Source of the DNA: Flavobacteriaceae bacterium HL-DH10
Lineage (GTDB): Bacteria > Bacteroidota > Bacteroidia > Flavobacteriales > Flavobacteriaceae
Assembly: GCA_031826515.1 (NCBI GenBank)
Contig: CP134536.1
Span: 3,664,501 to 3,728,500, forward strand
DNA: 64,000 bases
Direction of reading: 5' to 3'
This document shows positions 52,460 through 61,174 of this stretch, piece by piece. How positions within the stretch are numbered: the first letter of the stretch is position 1; the number at the start of each line of letters is the position of its first letter. Both the position numbers and the translations under genes were made by a program. The notes below the pieces were generated by a model. That model did no database searches and was not told the origin of the DNA. It was given only the letters and a program-made list of their open reading frames with translations.

Positions 52460-53314
52460 ATGAAGAAAGTAAAAATTGGTGGTGTACCAGAACATTTTAA
52501 TTTATCGTGGTATTTAACTTTGAAAAACGGAGAATACAAAGAAAAAGATATTAATCTACGTTGGAAAGATTACCCTGGTGGCACAGGTGATATGTGTAAA
52601 GCATTGCGTGAAAAGGAGATTGATATTGCTGTTATTCTTACTGAAGGTATTATTAAAGATATTATAGCAGGAAACCCAAGTAAAATTGTGCAAACCTTTG
52701 TACAAACGCCTTTAAACTGGGGTATTCACGTGGCTCATAATTCGCCATATAAAAACATTGAAGATTTAAAAGGAACTAAAGCTGCGATAAGCCGATATGG
52801 TTCGGGATCGCATTTAATGGCATATATAAATGCTCAAAACAATCATTGGAATTTAGAAAAGGATTTAAAATTTGAAGTTATTAAAAATTTAGACGGAGCT
52901 GTTGAAGCGTTAACCAATGGTATTGCCGACTATTTTATGTGGGAGAAATTCACCACAAAACCTTTAGTTGATCAAGGTGTTTTTAGACGTATTGGTAATT
53001 GCCCGTCACCATGGCCATGTTTTGTTATTGCTGTTAGAGAAGATTTTATAGCGTCGAATAAAAATGACCTAAAAGCTATTTTAGAAATTATTAATAATAC
53101 AACTATAGATTTTAAAGATATTCCAAGTATTGATAAAACCATTTCTAATCGCTACAAACAACAATTAGGAGATGTACAAGAATGGCTAAGCATCACCGAA
53201 TGGTCTCAAGATTTAATCGATAAAAAAACGATTATAAATGTTCAAAAAGAATTGTTCGCTTTAAATATTATTCCTGAAATTGTCGAATACGATAAACTTA
53301 CTTATAAGTTATAA
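52460..53314 (+). CDS. orphan substrate-binding protein without signal peptide
   Basis: The 284-residue protein has a type 2 periplasmic-binding fold like NMT1/ThiY or sulfonate/nitrate binders: KVKIGGVPEHFNLSWYLTL at the start, EKEIDIAVILTEG, and DLKGTKAAISRYGSGSHLM. Yet it begins directly with the domain and has no signal peptide. No ABC transporter genes are adjacent. It therefore probably binds a ligand in the cytoplasm or acts as an enzyme of the same fold. It follows the nucleoside phosphorylase by 17 bases. Confidence 0.85.
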   Translation: MKKVKIGGVPEHFNLSWYLTLKNGEYKEKDINLRWKDYPGGTGDMCKALREKEIDIAVILTEGIIKDIIAGNPSKIVQTFVQTPLNWGIHVAHNSPYKNIEDLKGTKAAISRYGSGSHLMAYINAQNNHWNLEKDLKFEVIKNLDGAVEALTNGIADYFMWEKFTTKPLVDQGVFRRIGNCPSPWPCFVIAVREDFIASNKNDLKAILEIINNTTIDFKDIPSIDKTISNRYKQQLGDVQEWLSITEWSQDLIDKKTIINVQKELFALNIIPEIVEYDKLTYKL

Positions 53315-53469
53315 TTATATTGTTTATTCGATCATTTAATATTTTATAAAAAACTAGCAAGGGATTTTTAAATTGGTCTTGTAATTATAATAGTAATAAA
53401 AATAACCGTAAAGTGTTTTATATTGAATTTAAGATACTTTTAAATATTATACTAATTATACAAATCACC

Positions 53470-53987
53470 ATGAAGAAATTTCTATTATTACTGATAGCTC
53501 CTTTACTATTATGTGCTTTTACAGTTAAAAGCAAAACTAGCAATTTAACAACTCTGAATACTCAATTAGAAGATTATGAGTTTTTTGTTAATCCACCTGC
53601 TTTCCCTGGTGCCGAAGGTTTTGGGAAATTAGCTACTGGTGGTACTATACCAATGTAGAAGTTTATTTAAATAGTCTTGTTTCATCTATAATATCTAGTC
53701 AAAATGAAAACGCATTATCAGTACAAAACAATAAAATAGATTATTCAGAAGTAAAAATATACCCTGTGCCTTTTCAAAATCAGTTTTATATCAATTTTGG
53801 AAAAGCAGAAAAAGTCGAGCAGATTTCAGTATATAATGTTCTAGGTAAGCAAATACGTTTAATTAAAGGAAACGAAATAAAAAGCCAAACCTTAAAAATT
53901 GATATTAATGATAAAACAGGTAACCTTTTTATAGTTAAGATAGTAACAGCAAATGGTGTCATAAACAGAACCATTATAAAGAAATAA
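53470..53987 (+). pseudogene. collapsed pectate lyase with T9SS sorting domain
   Basis: From ATG 53470 the frame encodes a signal peptide and the classic pectate lyase start PPAFPGAEGFGKLATGG, then stops at 53656-53658. In another frame from about 53646, YYTNVEVYLNSLVSS matches the usual end of such enzymes. It leads into EVKIYPVPFQNQFYI...GNLFIVKIVT, a type IX secretion C-terminal sorting domain ending NRTIIKK. Nearly the whole beta-helix catalytic domain is gone. I read this as an internal deletion joining both ends out of frame near 53640. The interval 53988-54202 holds a terminator and a promoter only. Confidence 0.75.
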
Positions 53988-54011
53988 ATAATAGTGTTTT
54001 TATTCTTTTTT

Positions 54012-54057
54012 TAAACCATCTACCAAGAATATAATATTCATGATAGGTGGTTTTTTT
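54012..54057 (+). terminator. terminator after pectate lyase remnant
   Basis: A long imperfect hairpin, left arm CCATCTACCAAGAATAT and right arm ATATTCATGATAGGTGG, is followed by TTTTTTT. Confidence 0.75.
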
Positions 54058-54175
54058 ATAAACCTTGTTAGGTTTTAGTCCTGTTTTAATAATGAAATCC
54101 AGGAAGATTTATCATTAAATACCTAAATTAATGTTAATCCTTCACTCAAATTCAAGTTAAATAAGTCATTATTTA

Positions 54176-54183
54176 TATTTTTG
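54176..54183 (+). promoter_or_regulatory. -7 promoter box of the TlpA-like gene
   Basis: TATTTTTG is an exact TAnnTTTG match 19 bases before the ATG at 54203. Confidence 0.55.
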
Positions 54184-54202
54184 CAACCACTAAAAACTTA
54201 AC

Positions 54203-55237
54203 ATGAAAAAACTTCTTTTATTATCTTCAGTAATAGCTATGTTTGCTTGTAAAACTGAACCTAAAAATTATGTAACATTAACTGGTAAAATAACAGATAA
54301 AAATAGTGATTCTATTGTTGTAAGAACAAGAACATTTTCAAAAACTATTAAAGTAAATAATGATGGTACTTTTAGTGATACATTAAAAGTAGAAGCAGGA
54401 ATTCACAATGTTTTTGATGGAAGTGAATCTACTTACTTATTTCTTAAAAACGGTTACGATTTAAATATAGATGTCGATACTAAAGAATTTGATGAATCTA
54501 TAAAATATTTAGGAAATGGTGCTGAAACAAATACTTATCTTGCTAAAAAAACATTGTTACAAGAAAGTATTTTTAATGCAAATCTTTTTGACTTAGATGA
54601 AGAAGCTTTTACTAAAAGAGCAGCTGAAATTAAAGATGAATTTTTAAAATTATTAGAAAATTCTAAAGGATTAGATTCAATAATAATAACCCAAGACAAA
54701 ACCGATTTAGAAAAGTTACCAGAGGGTCTACTTCGAGCTTATAAACAACAACAAGCTAGAGCAAATCAGTTTGCTGATTTTATTGGAAAACCATCACCTT
54801 CTTTTGAGGACTATCAAAACTATGATGGAAGCAAAACTTCACTTTCAGATTTTAAAGGCAAATACGTTTATATAGACATTTGGGCGACTTGGTGTGGTCC
54901 TTGTAAGGCAGAAATACCTTCGTTAAAAAAAGTAGAAGCAGCTTATCATGACAAAAACATAGAATTTGTTAGTTTATCTCTTGACAATGCTAGAACTCAC
55001 GGAGGTTCTTGGGACAAAGCAGTTGCAGATTGGAAAGCAATGGTAGCCGATAAAGAATTAGGTGGCGTGCAAATAATTGCTCCAGAAAATGGTGAATCAG
55101 AATTTGTTTCAGGATATAGAGTTTCTGGAATTCCAAGATTTATTTTAATAGATCCTGTGGGTAATGTAGTTAACGCGGATGCGCCTAGACCTTCAAGTCC
55201 TAAACTTACAGAGTTGTTTAATTCATTAAACATTTAG
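54203..55237 (+). CDS. TlpA-like thioredoxin-domain lipoprotein
   Basis: The 344-residue product has a lipoprotein signal with lipobox AMFACKT (Cys16). A DUF4369-like N-terminal beta domain follows (about 22-110), then a helical linker and a C-terminal TlpA/AhpC-TSA domain with IWATWCGPCKAEIPSLKKVE, cis-proline in VSGIPRFILID. These envelope proteins reduce disulfides and often serve cytochrome maturation. It is a single gene between its own promoter box and the terminator at 55257. Confidence 0.92.
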   Translation: MKKLLLLSSVIAMFACKTEPKNYVTLTGKITDKNSDSIVVRTRTFSKTIKVNNDGTFSDTLKVEAGIHNVFDGSESTYLFLKNGYDLNIDVDTKEFDESIKYLGNGAETNTYLAKKTLLQESIFNANLFDLDEEAFTKRAAEIKDEFLKLLENSKGLDSIIITQDKTDLEKLPEGLLRAYKQQQARANQFADFIGKPSPSFEDYQNYDGSKTSLSDFKGKYVYIDIWATWCGPCKAEIPSLKKVEAAYHDKNIEFVSLSLDNARTHGGSWDKAVADWKAMVADKELGGVQIIAPENGESEFVSGYRVSGIPRFILIDPVGNVVNADAPRPSSPKLTELFNSLNI

Positions 55238-55256
55238 AAAAAAATAACATAATAGT

Positions 55257-55283
55257 AAAAAAGCCGCTTTAAGCGGCTTTTTT
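55257..55283. terminator. bidirectional terminator
   Basis: AAAAAAGCCGC and GCGGCTTTTTT enclose a 5-base loop between the convergent TlpA-like and nnr genes. A-run and T-run on both sides let it act in either direction. Confidence 0.9.
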
Positions 55284-55286
55284 ACT

Positions 55287-56846
55287 TTAATTTCTTTCCT
55301 GTTCAGTGTCCTCTTCTGCCACTTGAAGTGATTCAGGCTGCTTAAATAAATCAATATAAGCTTCTCCTAGATAGTCAATAATATGACTTGCTATTAAACT
55401 TTGATACCCAAAATCTTCCACAGCAATATCGGCAGATCTTCCATGTAAATAAACACCGAAGATAGCAGCTGATAATGGATTGTATCCTTGAGAAATTAAT
55501 CCCGTTATTATACCAGTTAAAACATCTCCACTTCCTGCTGTTGCTAATCCAGGGTTTCCGGTAGTATTAATGTGTAAATTATCATGATAGACAGTAATGC
55601 TATTTGCACCTTTTATCACTATAATAACATCATACTTTTTAGAGAATATTTTTACTTTATTGAGTTTTTCAAAATCATCTTTCCATTTACCTACTAAACG
55701 TTCTAATTCTTTGGGATGTGGTGTTAAGACAGTTTGAGCAGGTAGTGATTTTAATAATGTTTTCTTTTTAGAAAGTATGTTAATGCCATCGGCATCAATT
55801 ACTAATGGTGTTTTGTTGGTTTTTAAAAAAGTCTCAAAAGCTTTTGAGGTTTTAATACTTATTCCTAAGCCCATTCCAATACCAATAACGGTTGGTTCAA
55901 TTTTAAATTTAATAGCTGTAATTTCTTCTTTATCAACATCCGTAACAACCATAGCCTCTGGAAAAGATGATTGCAAAACAGTATATCCACATTTTGGAAC
56001 AAAAGCTGATACCAATCCTGCTCCACTAGACAAAGCTGATCTACTAGCTAAAGTTACCGCGCCAATTTTACCATAGCTCCCTCCTATTATTAAACTATGA
56101 CCGAATTGCCCTTTATGAGAAAACTTTTCTCTTGGTATATACATGGGTAAAACTTCATTTTTCCCAATTAAATCTACTTCGGTTGTAGTTTCAGATAAAA
56201 AATCAGGATCTAACCCTATATCTAATACTTCCCATTGCACTGTGTATTTAGCTGTTTCAGGCAAAAAGAAAACCAATTTAGGCGATGCAAAACTTAATGT
56301 GTAACCAGCCCAAACCACAGCGTCTTCATTAGTTACAGCTTTATCCGTGTATAATCCAGAAGGAATATCAACAGATAAAGTAAAAGCTTTGGTTGTTCTA
56401 AAATGCACAAATAAAGCTTTTACCCAATCGTCTACAGGGCGGTTTAAACCAATACCGAAAACAGCATCTACAATAATGTCTTCAGATTGAATTTCAGGAA
56501 AATCATTAGAACAATTTAATAACTCTGGCCATTTTTTAGTAACATTTTTGATGCGATCATAATTAATTAAAAAGTCTTTAGAACGCTTATCGCTACAATT
56601 AATAATATAGGTATTTACATTATAGCCATGTATAATTAAATGTCTGGCAAGCACCAAACCATCTCCACCATTATTACCGATACCACAAAACACATGAATA
56701 GGTACTTGTGCCCCTTGCATACGCATATGCATCCAATTAAAAATTTGTTCCCCAGCACGCTCCATTAAATCGGTTGAGGATATATTTTGTTTTTCAGCTG
56801 TTAACGCATCACCTTGGTAAATTTGTGCTTTAGAAAATATCTTCAT
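55287..56846 (-). CDS. nnr: bifunctional NAD(P)H-hydrate epimerase/dehydratase
   Basis: The 519-residue protein joins the YjeF N-terminal epimerase domain (about 1-215; GIGNNGGDGLVLARHLI and VDAVFGIGLNRPV) to the ADP-dependent dehydratase domain (about 230-505; SGAGLVSAFVP, IDADGINILS, TPHPKELERLVG and TAGSGDVLTGIITGLI). It repairs damaged NADH and NADPH hydrates. It is a single gene, divergent from the threonine operon. Confidence 0.94.
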   Translation of the reverse strand: MKIFSKAQIYQGDALTAEKQNISSTDLMERAGEQIFNWMHMRMQGAQVPIHVFCGIGNNGGDGLVLARHLIIHGYNVNTYIINCSDKRSKDFLINYDRIKNVTKKWPELLNCSNDFPEIQSEDIIVDAVFGIGLNRPVDDWVKALFVHFRTTKAFTLSVDIPSGLYTDKAVTNEDAVVWAGYTLSFASPKLVFFLPETAKYTVQWEVLDIGLDPDFLSETTTEVDLIGKNEVLPMYIPREKFSHKGQFGHSLIIGGSYGKIGAVTLASRSALSSGAGLVSAFVPKCGYTVLQSSFPEAMVVTDVDKEEITAIKFKIEPTVIGIGMGLGISIKTSKAFETFLKTNKTPLVIDADGINILSKKKTLLKSLPAQTVLTPHPKELERLVGKWKDDFEKLNKVKIFSKKYDVIIVIKGANSITVYHDNLHINTTGNPGLATAGSGDVLTGIITGLISQGYNPLSAAIFGVYLHGRSADIAVEDFGYQSLIASHIIDYLGEAYIDLFKQPESLQVAEEDTEQERN

Positions 56847-56939
56847 TAGTTCATTATTGATTTTTCAATTCTTAAATGTATTCCTTATTTTTTTTAAAGG
56901 AAATAAGCTTCAATATAAGAATACTGTAAAAAAAAAGTT

Positions 56940-56974
56940 TTTGTTTTTTTATAGAGTTAAAAGTAATACTTTTG
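56940..56974 (+). promoter_or_regulatory. promoter of the threonine operon
   Basis: TACTTTTG (56967-56974) matches TAnnTTTG, and a TTTG lies at 56940-56943 with a 23-base spacer, slightly long for the consensus. The leader ORF begins 21 bases downstream. Confidence 0.55.
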
Positions 56975-56995
56975 ATTTGTATTATTATAGATATA

Positions 56996-57103
56996 ATGAA
57001 TCATTTAATCCAAAATACTAGCACGTTTCTTCCTTTTTTTACAAAAGGAAATACATCTATTTTTGGAACAACTACAATTACTACAACCCTTTGGGGTTGC
57101 TAA
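56996..57103 (+). CDS. thrL: Thr/Ile-rich leader peptide of the thr operon
   Basis: A 35-codon ORF encodes a peptide with ten Thr, including the cluster GTTTITTTL at residues 24-32, then WGC and a stop. It sits between the promoter box and thrA. Runs of Thr and Ile codons before a threonine operon are the hallmark of transcription attenuation by ribosome stalling. The assignment of the symbol is by analogy to the enteric thrL, not by homology. Confidence 0.7.
   Translation: MNHLIQNTSTFLPFFTKGNTSIFGTTTITTTLWGC
57084..57099 (+). promoter_or_regulatory. leader hairpin at the end of the thr leader ORF
   Basis: CAACCC-TTTG-GGGTTG forms a 6-base stem overlapping the last codons of the leader peptide. 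It lacks a U-run and may be a pause or protector hairpin. Confidence 0.45.
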
Positions 57104-57183
57104 TTATATATTCTTCGGGCTATCTTTGTAATTACACCAATTACAATATTTTCAACTATTATTTCAATTATCAATTCATTAAA

Positions 57184-57245
57184 ACATGAAACTTCCATGA
57201 CGACAAGTTTATCTTCAAGATCAATCATGATATGGAAGCTACATG
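57184..57245 (+). promoter_or_regulatory. long leader stem before thrA
   Basis: Left arm ACATGAAACTTCCAT (57184-57198) can pair with right arm ATGGAAGCTACATG (57232-57245), leaving an internal loop at AAA/CT. It lies between the leader ORF and thrA and is a candidate attenuator or antiterminator element. No U-run follows directly, so the mechanism may differ from the enteric one. Confidence 0.4.
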
Positions 57246-57275
57246 TGACCATTGAAAAAAAATAACATAAAACAC

Positions 57276-59720
57276 ATGAAAGTTTTAAAATTTGGAGGAA
57301 CTTCAGTAGGATCCTCAAAAAACATAAATAACGTTATTAGCATTTTAGAAAAATATGCTAAAAAAGACTCTGTAGTATGTGTAGTTTCAGCTGTAGGAGG
57401 CATCACAGACAAACTACTTTTAGCGGGTAAACAAGCACAAAATAAAGACACAAATTACATAGATACATTTGCTTTAATTAAGGATATTCATTTTAACATT
57501 ATAAATGAACTTAATCCAAATAAAAGTAATGCTATTATCGATTATGTTGATGAACAATTAAGCGATCTTAAAAACTTATTAGATGGTATTTATTTAATAA
57601 ATGAATTATCGCCTAAAACATCTGATAAATTAGTCAGCTTTGGAGAACTTCTGTCTTCTTTTATTATTGCTGAAACTATGAAAAGTCGTGGTTTATCAAC
57701 GGAACGTAAAAATTCTCAAGAGTTAATGATTACTAATTCTAATTTCACAAAAGCTGAAGTTAATTATAGTGTCACTAATAAGAATATTCAAGATTATTTT
57801 AAAACAGCTTCACAAGAAATTACAATTCTTCCTGGTTTTGTTTCAAAATCGCTTACTGGAGAGCAAACAACTTTAGGTCGTGGCGGATCAGATTTTACTG
57901 CTGCCATTGTTGCTGCAGCTTTAAAAGTAAAACAATTAGAGATTTGGACAGATGTAAGCGGTATGTTTACTACTAATCCAAAACTAGTAAAGCAAGCCTA
58001 CCCTATTGATAAAATATCGTATCAAGAGGCAATGGAATTATCGCATTTTGGAGCGAAAGTACTATATCCTCCAACGGTGCAGCCTGTTTTAGATTTGCAG
58101 ATTCCTATCCATATTAAAAATACATTGGAGCCTGAAGCAGTGGGAACTATTATTTCTAATGATAAAACAAACTCTACATCTCCAGTAAAAGGCATCAGTA
58201 ATATTTCAAATATTGCATTGTTAACATTGCAAGGAAGTGGTATGATTGGCATTCCTGGGTTTTCTAAGCGCTTGTTTGAGACGTTATCACAGGAGAAAAT
58301 CAATATTATTATGATTACTCAAGCGTCATCAGAACATTCTATATGTTTAGGTATTGATGAAAAAGAAGCTGATATTGCTAAAACAGCTATTGATACTGCA
58401 TTTGAAAATGAAATTGCTTTACACAAAATAGATCCTATTATTGTTGAAACTAATTTATCAATCATTGCGCTTGTTGGTGATAATATGAAAAACCATCAAG
58501 GTATTAGTGGTAAAATGTTTAGTGCTTTGGGTAAAAACAATATTAATATTAGAGCTATTGCACAAGGAGCTTCTGAAAAAAATATATCTGCTGTAATAGC
58601 AGAAAATGATGTAAAAAAAGCTTTAAATACGTTGCATGAACAGTTTTTTGAAGCTAAAACGAAACAACTAAATGTATTTATTACTGGCGTTGGTAATGTT
58701 GGTGAGAAATTAGTAGAACAAATAAAACAGCAACGTAAATACCTTAAAGAAAATCTTAAAATTAATTTAAGAATTACAGGGTTATCGAATTCTCGAAAAA
58801 TGATTTTTGATGAAGAAGGTATCGATTTAAAAAATTGGAAAGACCTACTAGCAAACGGAGAAACGGCTACTTTAGATGGTTTTTTTGAAAATACAAAAGC
58901 ATTAAATTTACGCAATAGTATATTTGTTGACGTTACTGCTAATAAAGATGTTGCAGGTTTATATGCAAACTATTTACGTGAAAGCATTGGCGTTGTAGCT
59001 TGTAATAAAATTGCTTGTTCTAGCGATTTTGAGAACTATAAATTACTGAAACGTTTATCGCTTAAATACAATGCGCCTTACCTTTTTGAAACCAATGTAG
59101 GTGCAGGTTTACCAATTATTGATACACTTAATAATTTGATTGCTTCTGGTGATAAAGTAAAGTCTATTCATGCCGTATTATCGGGAAGCTTAAATTTTGT
59201 GTTTAATAATTTTAATGATACAACTAAGTTTTATGATATTGTTAAACAAGCTGGAGCAGAAGGTTATACCGAACCAGATCCAAGAATTGACTTAAGTGGT
59301 GTAGATGTTGCTAGAAAAATTTTAATTTTGGCACGAGAAAGCGGTATGGAAATGAATTTAGAAGATATTAAAAACACACCATTCTTATCAGAATCTGGAT
59401 TAAAAAGCGATACAGTTGATGATTTTTATGAAACTTTAATAGCAGATGAAGCACATTACCAAAGTTTATTTGCTTCTGCGAAAGCGAATAAAAGTCAGTT
59501 AAAATATGTGGCTGCTTTAAACAATGGAAAAGCGAGCGTGAGCTTACAAGAAATACCAGAAGGTCATCCATTTTATAATTTAAAAGGAAGTGATAATATC
59601 GTGATGTTTTATACAGAACGCTATCCAGAGCAACCTATGATTATTAAAGGAGCTGGTGCTGGAGCCGATGTTACTGCTTCAGGTCTTTTTGCCGATATTA
59701 TTAGAATTGGAAACAATTAA
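57276..59720 (+). CDS. thrA: bifunctional aspartokinase / homoserine dehydrogenase
   Basis: I start at the ATG of 57276 (814 residues), which gives the standard MKVLKFGGTSVGSS; an upstream in-frame TTG at 57252 is less likely. The aspartokinase domain covers about 1-290, two ACT regulatory domains about 310-450, and the homoserine dehydrogenase domain the rest, with the NAD(P) motif ITGVGNVGEKL and TNVGAGLPIIDTLNNL. It makes the first and third steps from aspartate to threonine and methionine. It is preceded by a leader peptide and followed by thrB. Confidence 0.95.
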   Translation: MKVLKFGGTSVGSSKNINNVISILEKYAKKDSVVCVVSAVGGITDKLLLAGKQAQNKDTNYIDTFALIKDIHFNIINELNPNKSNAIIDYVDEQLSDLKNLLDGIYLINELSPKTSDKLVSFGELLSSFIIAETMKSRGLSTERKNSQELMITNSNFTKAEVNYSVTNKNIQDYFKTASQEITILPGFVSKSLTGEQTTLGRGGSDFTAAIVAAALKVKQLEIWTDVSGMFTTNPKLVKQAYPIDKISYQEAMELSHFGAKVLYPPTVQPVLDLQIPIHIKNTLEPEAVGTIISNDKTNSTSPVKGISNISNIALLTLQGSGMIGIPGFSKRLFETLSQEKINIIMITQASSEHSICLGIDEKEADIAKTAIDTAFENEIALHKIDPIIVETNLSIIALVGDNMKNHQGISGKMFSALGKNNINIRAIAQGASEKNISAVIAENDVKKALNTLHEQFFEAKTKQLNVFITGVGNVGEKLVEQIKQQRKYLKENLKINLRITGLSNSRKMIFDEEGIDLKNWKDLLANGETATLDGFFENTKALNLRNSIFVDVTANKDVAGLYANYLRESIGVVACNKIACSSDFENYKLLKRLSLKYNAPYLFETNVGAGLPIIDTLNNLIASGDKVKSIHAVLSGSLNFVFNNFNDTTKFYDIVKQAGAEGYTEPDPRIDLSGVDVARKILILARESGMEMNLEDIKNTPFLSESGLKSDTVDDFYETLIADEAHYQSLFASAKANKSQLKYVAALNNGKASVSLQEIPEGHPFYNLKGSDNIVMFYTERYPEQPMIIKGAGAGADVTASGLFADIIRIGNN

Positions 59721-59792
59721 AATCTCATGGAATTGCATAAAAAAAGTGTTCTTTTTTGTTCTAGCTCAGCCGAAAACTATTTAATTGACAAG

Positions 59793-60713
59793 ATGAATGA
59801 AATAAAAATATTCTCTCCAGCAACCGTTGCAAATGTATCATGCGGTTTCGACGTTTTAGGATTTTGCTTAGATAGTGTTGGAGATGACATGGTTATTAGA
59901 AAAATAGAAAAAAAAGGAATTTATATATCCAAAATTGAAGGTTTTGATTTGCCTTACGAAACAGAATTAAACGTTGCTGGTGTTTCTGCTTTAGCTATGT
60001 ACAACAGTTTAGATTTAGACTTTGGTTTCGAAATTGAAATTTATAAAAAAATAAAACCAGGAAGTGGTATTGGTAGTAGCGCCGCAAGTGCTGTAGGTAG
60101 TGTTTTTGGAATGAACGAACTTTTAGGACGACCTTACAATAAAACCCAACTTACCGAATTTGCTATAAAAGGAGAAGCTTTAGCTAGTAAATGTGAGCAT
60201 GCTGATAACCTTGCTCCTGCTCTTTTTGGAGGCTTTACATTAGTGAAAAGCTTGAAACCTTTAGAAATATTACAAATTCCGTCACCTGATGATTTGTTTG
60301 CCACCATCATCCATCCACAAATTGAAATTAAGACATCTGAATCTAGAGCTGTTTTACCAAATCAAGTTGCACTAAGTGACGCCATTACGCAATGGTCTAA
60401 CTTAGGAAGTTTAGTGCATGCTTTGCATACGAGTGATTATAATTTAATTAAAAATTCATTACACGATGTCATAATAGAACCTCATAGAAGTAAGCTGATT
60501 CCGCATTATGAAGAAGTGAAAAAAGTAGTGTTAAAAGCTGGAGCGTTAGGTGCTGGAATTTCAGGATCTGGACCTTCAATTTTTTCATTATGTAAAGGAA
60601 TTGAAATGGCTAAAAATGTGGAAGATGCCATGAGAAATGTATATGCTAAAACAGGAATTGAATTTGATATTCATGTTTCAAAAATTAATATTGAAGGGAT
60701 TAAAATAAAATAA
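59793..60713 (+). CDS. thrB: homoserine kinase
   Basis: From the ATG at 59793 the protein has 306 residues and begins MNEIKIFSPATVANVSCGFD, the normal start of the GHMP kinase family. An upstream ATG at 59727, six bases after thrA, would add 22 residues that do not fit. The ATP-binding motif KPGSGIGSSAASAVG is present, as is the C-terminal GAGISGSGPSIFSL. It phosphorylates homoserine in the cytosol. Confidence 0.94.
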   Translation: MNEIKIFSPATVANVSCGFDVLGFCLDSVGDDMVIRKIEKKGIYISKIEGFDLPYETELNVAGVSALAMYNSLDLDFGFEIEIYKKIKPGSGIGSSAASAVGSVFGMNELLGRPYNKTQLTEFAIKGEALASKCEHADNLAPALFGGFTLVKSLKPLEILQIPSPDDLFATIIHPQIEIKTSESRAVLPNQVALSDAITQWSNLGSLVHALHTSDYNLIKNSLHDVIIEPHRSKLIPHYEEVKKVVLKAGALGAGISGSGPSIFSLCKGIEMAKNVEDAMRNVYAKTGIEFDIHVSKINIEGIKIK

Positions 60714-60714
60714 G

Positions 60715-60737
60715 ACCGAAGACTGAAGACTGAAGAG
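60715..60737. repeat. GAAGACT tandem repeat before four-helix-bundle gene
   Basis: GACCGAAGACTGAAGACTGAAG holds three near-identical GAAGACT/GAAGAG units. An imperfect inverted counterpart, CTTCCGTCTGCCGTC with a later TTCGGTC, lies downstream of the gene at about 61133-61162. The pair flanks the inserted gene. Confidence 0.5.
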
Positions 60738-60743
60738 ATCGAT

Positions 60744-61099
60744 ATGCAAAAGTTCAAATTTGAAAAGCTTATTATTTGGCAAAAAGCTATGGATTTTGGA
60801 GAAATCATAAATGAATTAACAGTGGCTTTTCCAGATAAAGAAAGATTCAATTTATCTTCTCAAATTTGCAGAGCGTCTGATTCGATTGCATTAAATATTT
60901 CTGAAGGTGCTATTGGACAATCAAATCCAGAACAAAAAAATTTATTGGGTATTCCATAAGATCTTTGGCAGAAGTTGTTACTTGCTTATTTAAAGCAAAA
61001 AAGCGAAATTACATTTCAGAAACAGAATTCATAGAATTATATAACCAAGCTCATCACCTTATGAATATGATGAGTGCTTTTAGAAAAAATATTAAATAA
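60744..61099 (+). pseudogene. four-helix-bundle protein (S23/IVP family), frameshifted
   Basis: The first frame gives KFEKLIIWQKAMDFGEIINE and SSQICRASDSIALNISEGAI and ends at 60959. One extra A in the A7 run 60934-60940 would extend it as EQKKFIGYSIRSLAEVVTCL...FRKNIK to 61099, about 118 residues, the usual length of the family first seen in 23S rRNA intervening sequences. It lies between thrB and thrC, unrelated to threonine synthesis, and is flanked by GAAGACT-type repeats, so it probably moved in. Function is unknown. Confidence 0.8.
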
Positions 61100-61174
61100 A
61101 TCATACATTTTCTTAATTGAAAACGAAAATAAACTTCCGTCTGCCGTCATTGGTTTTCGGTCAATTTTAAAACA

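Noticed and set aside
58496-58915. Antisense open frame inside thrA
   Set aside because: It lies wholly inside a well-supported gene in another frame and shows no domain or start signal.
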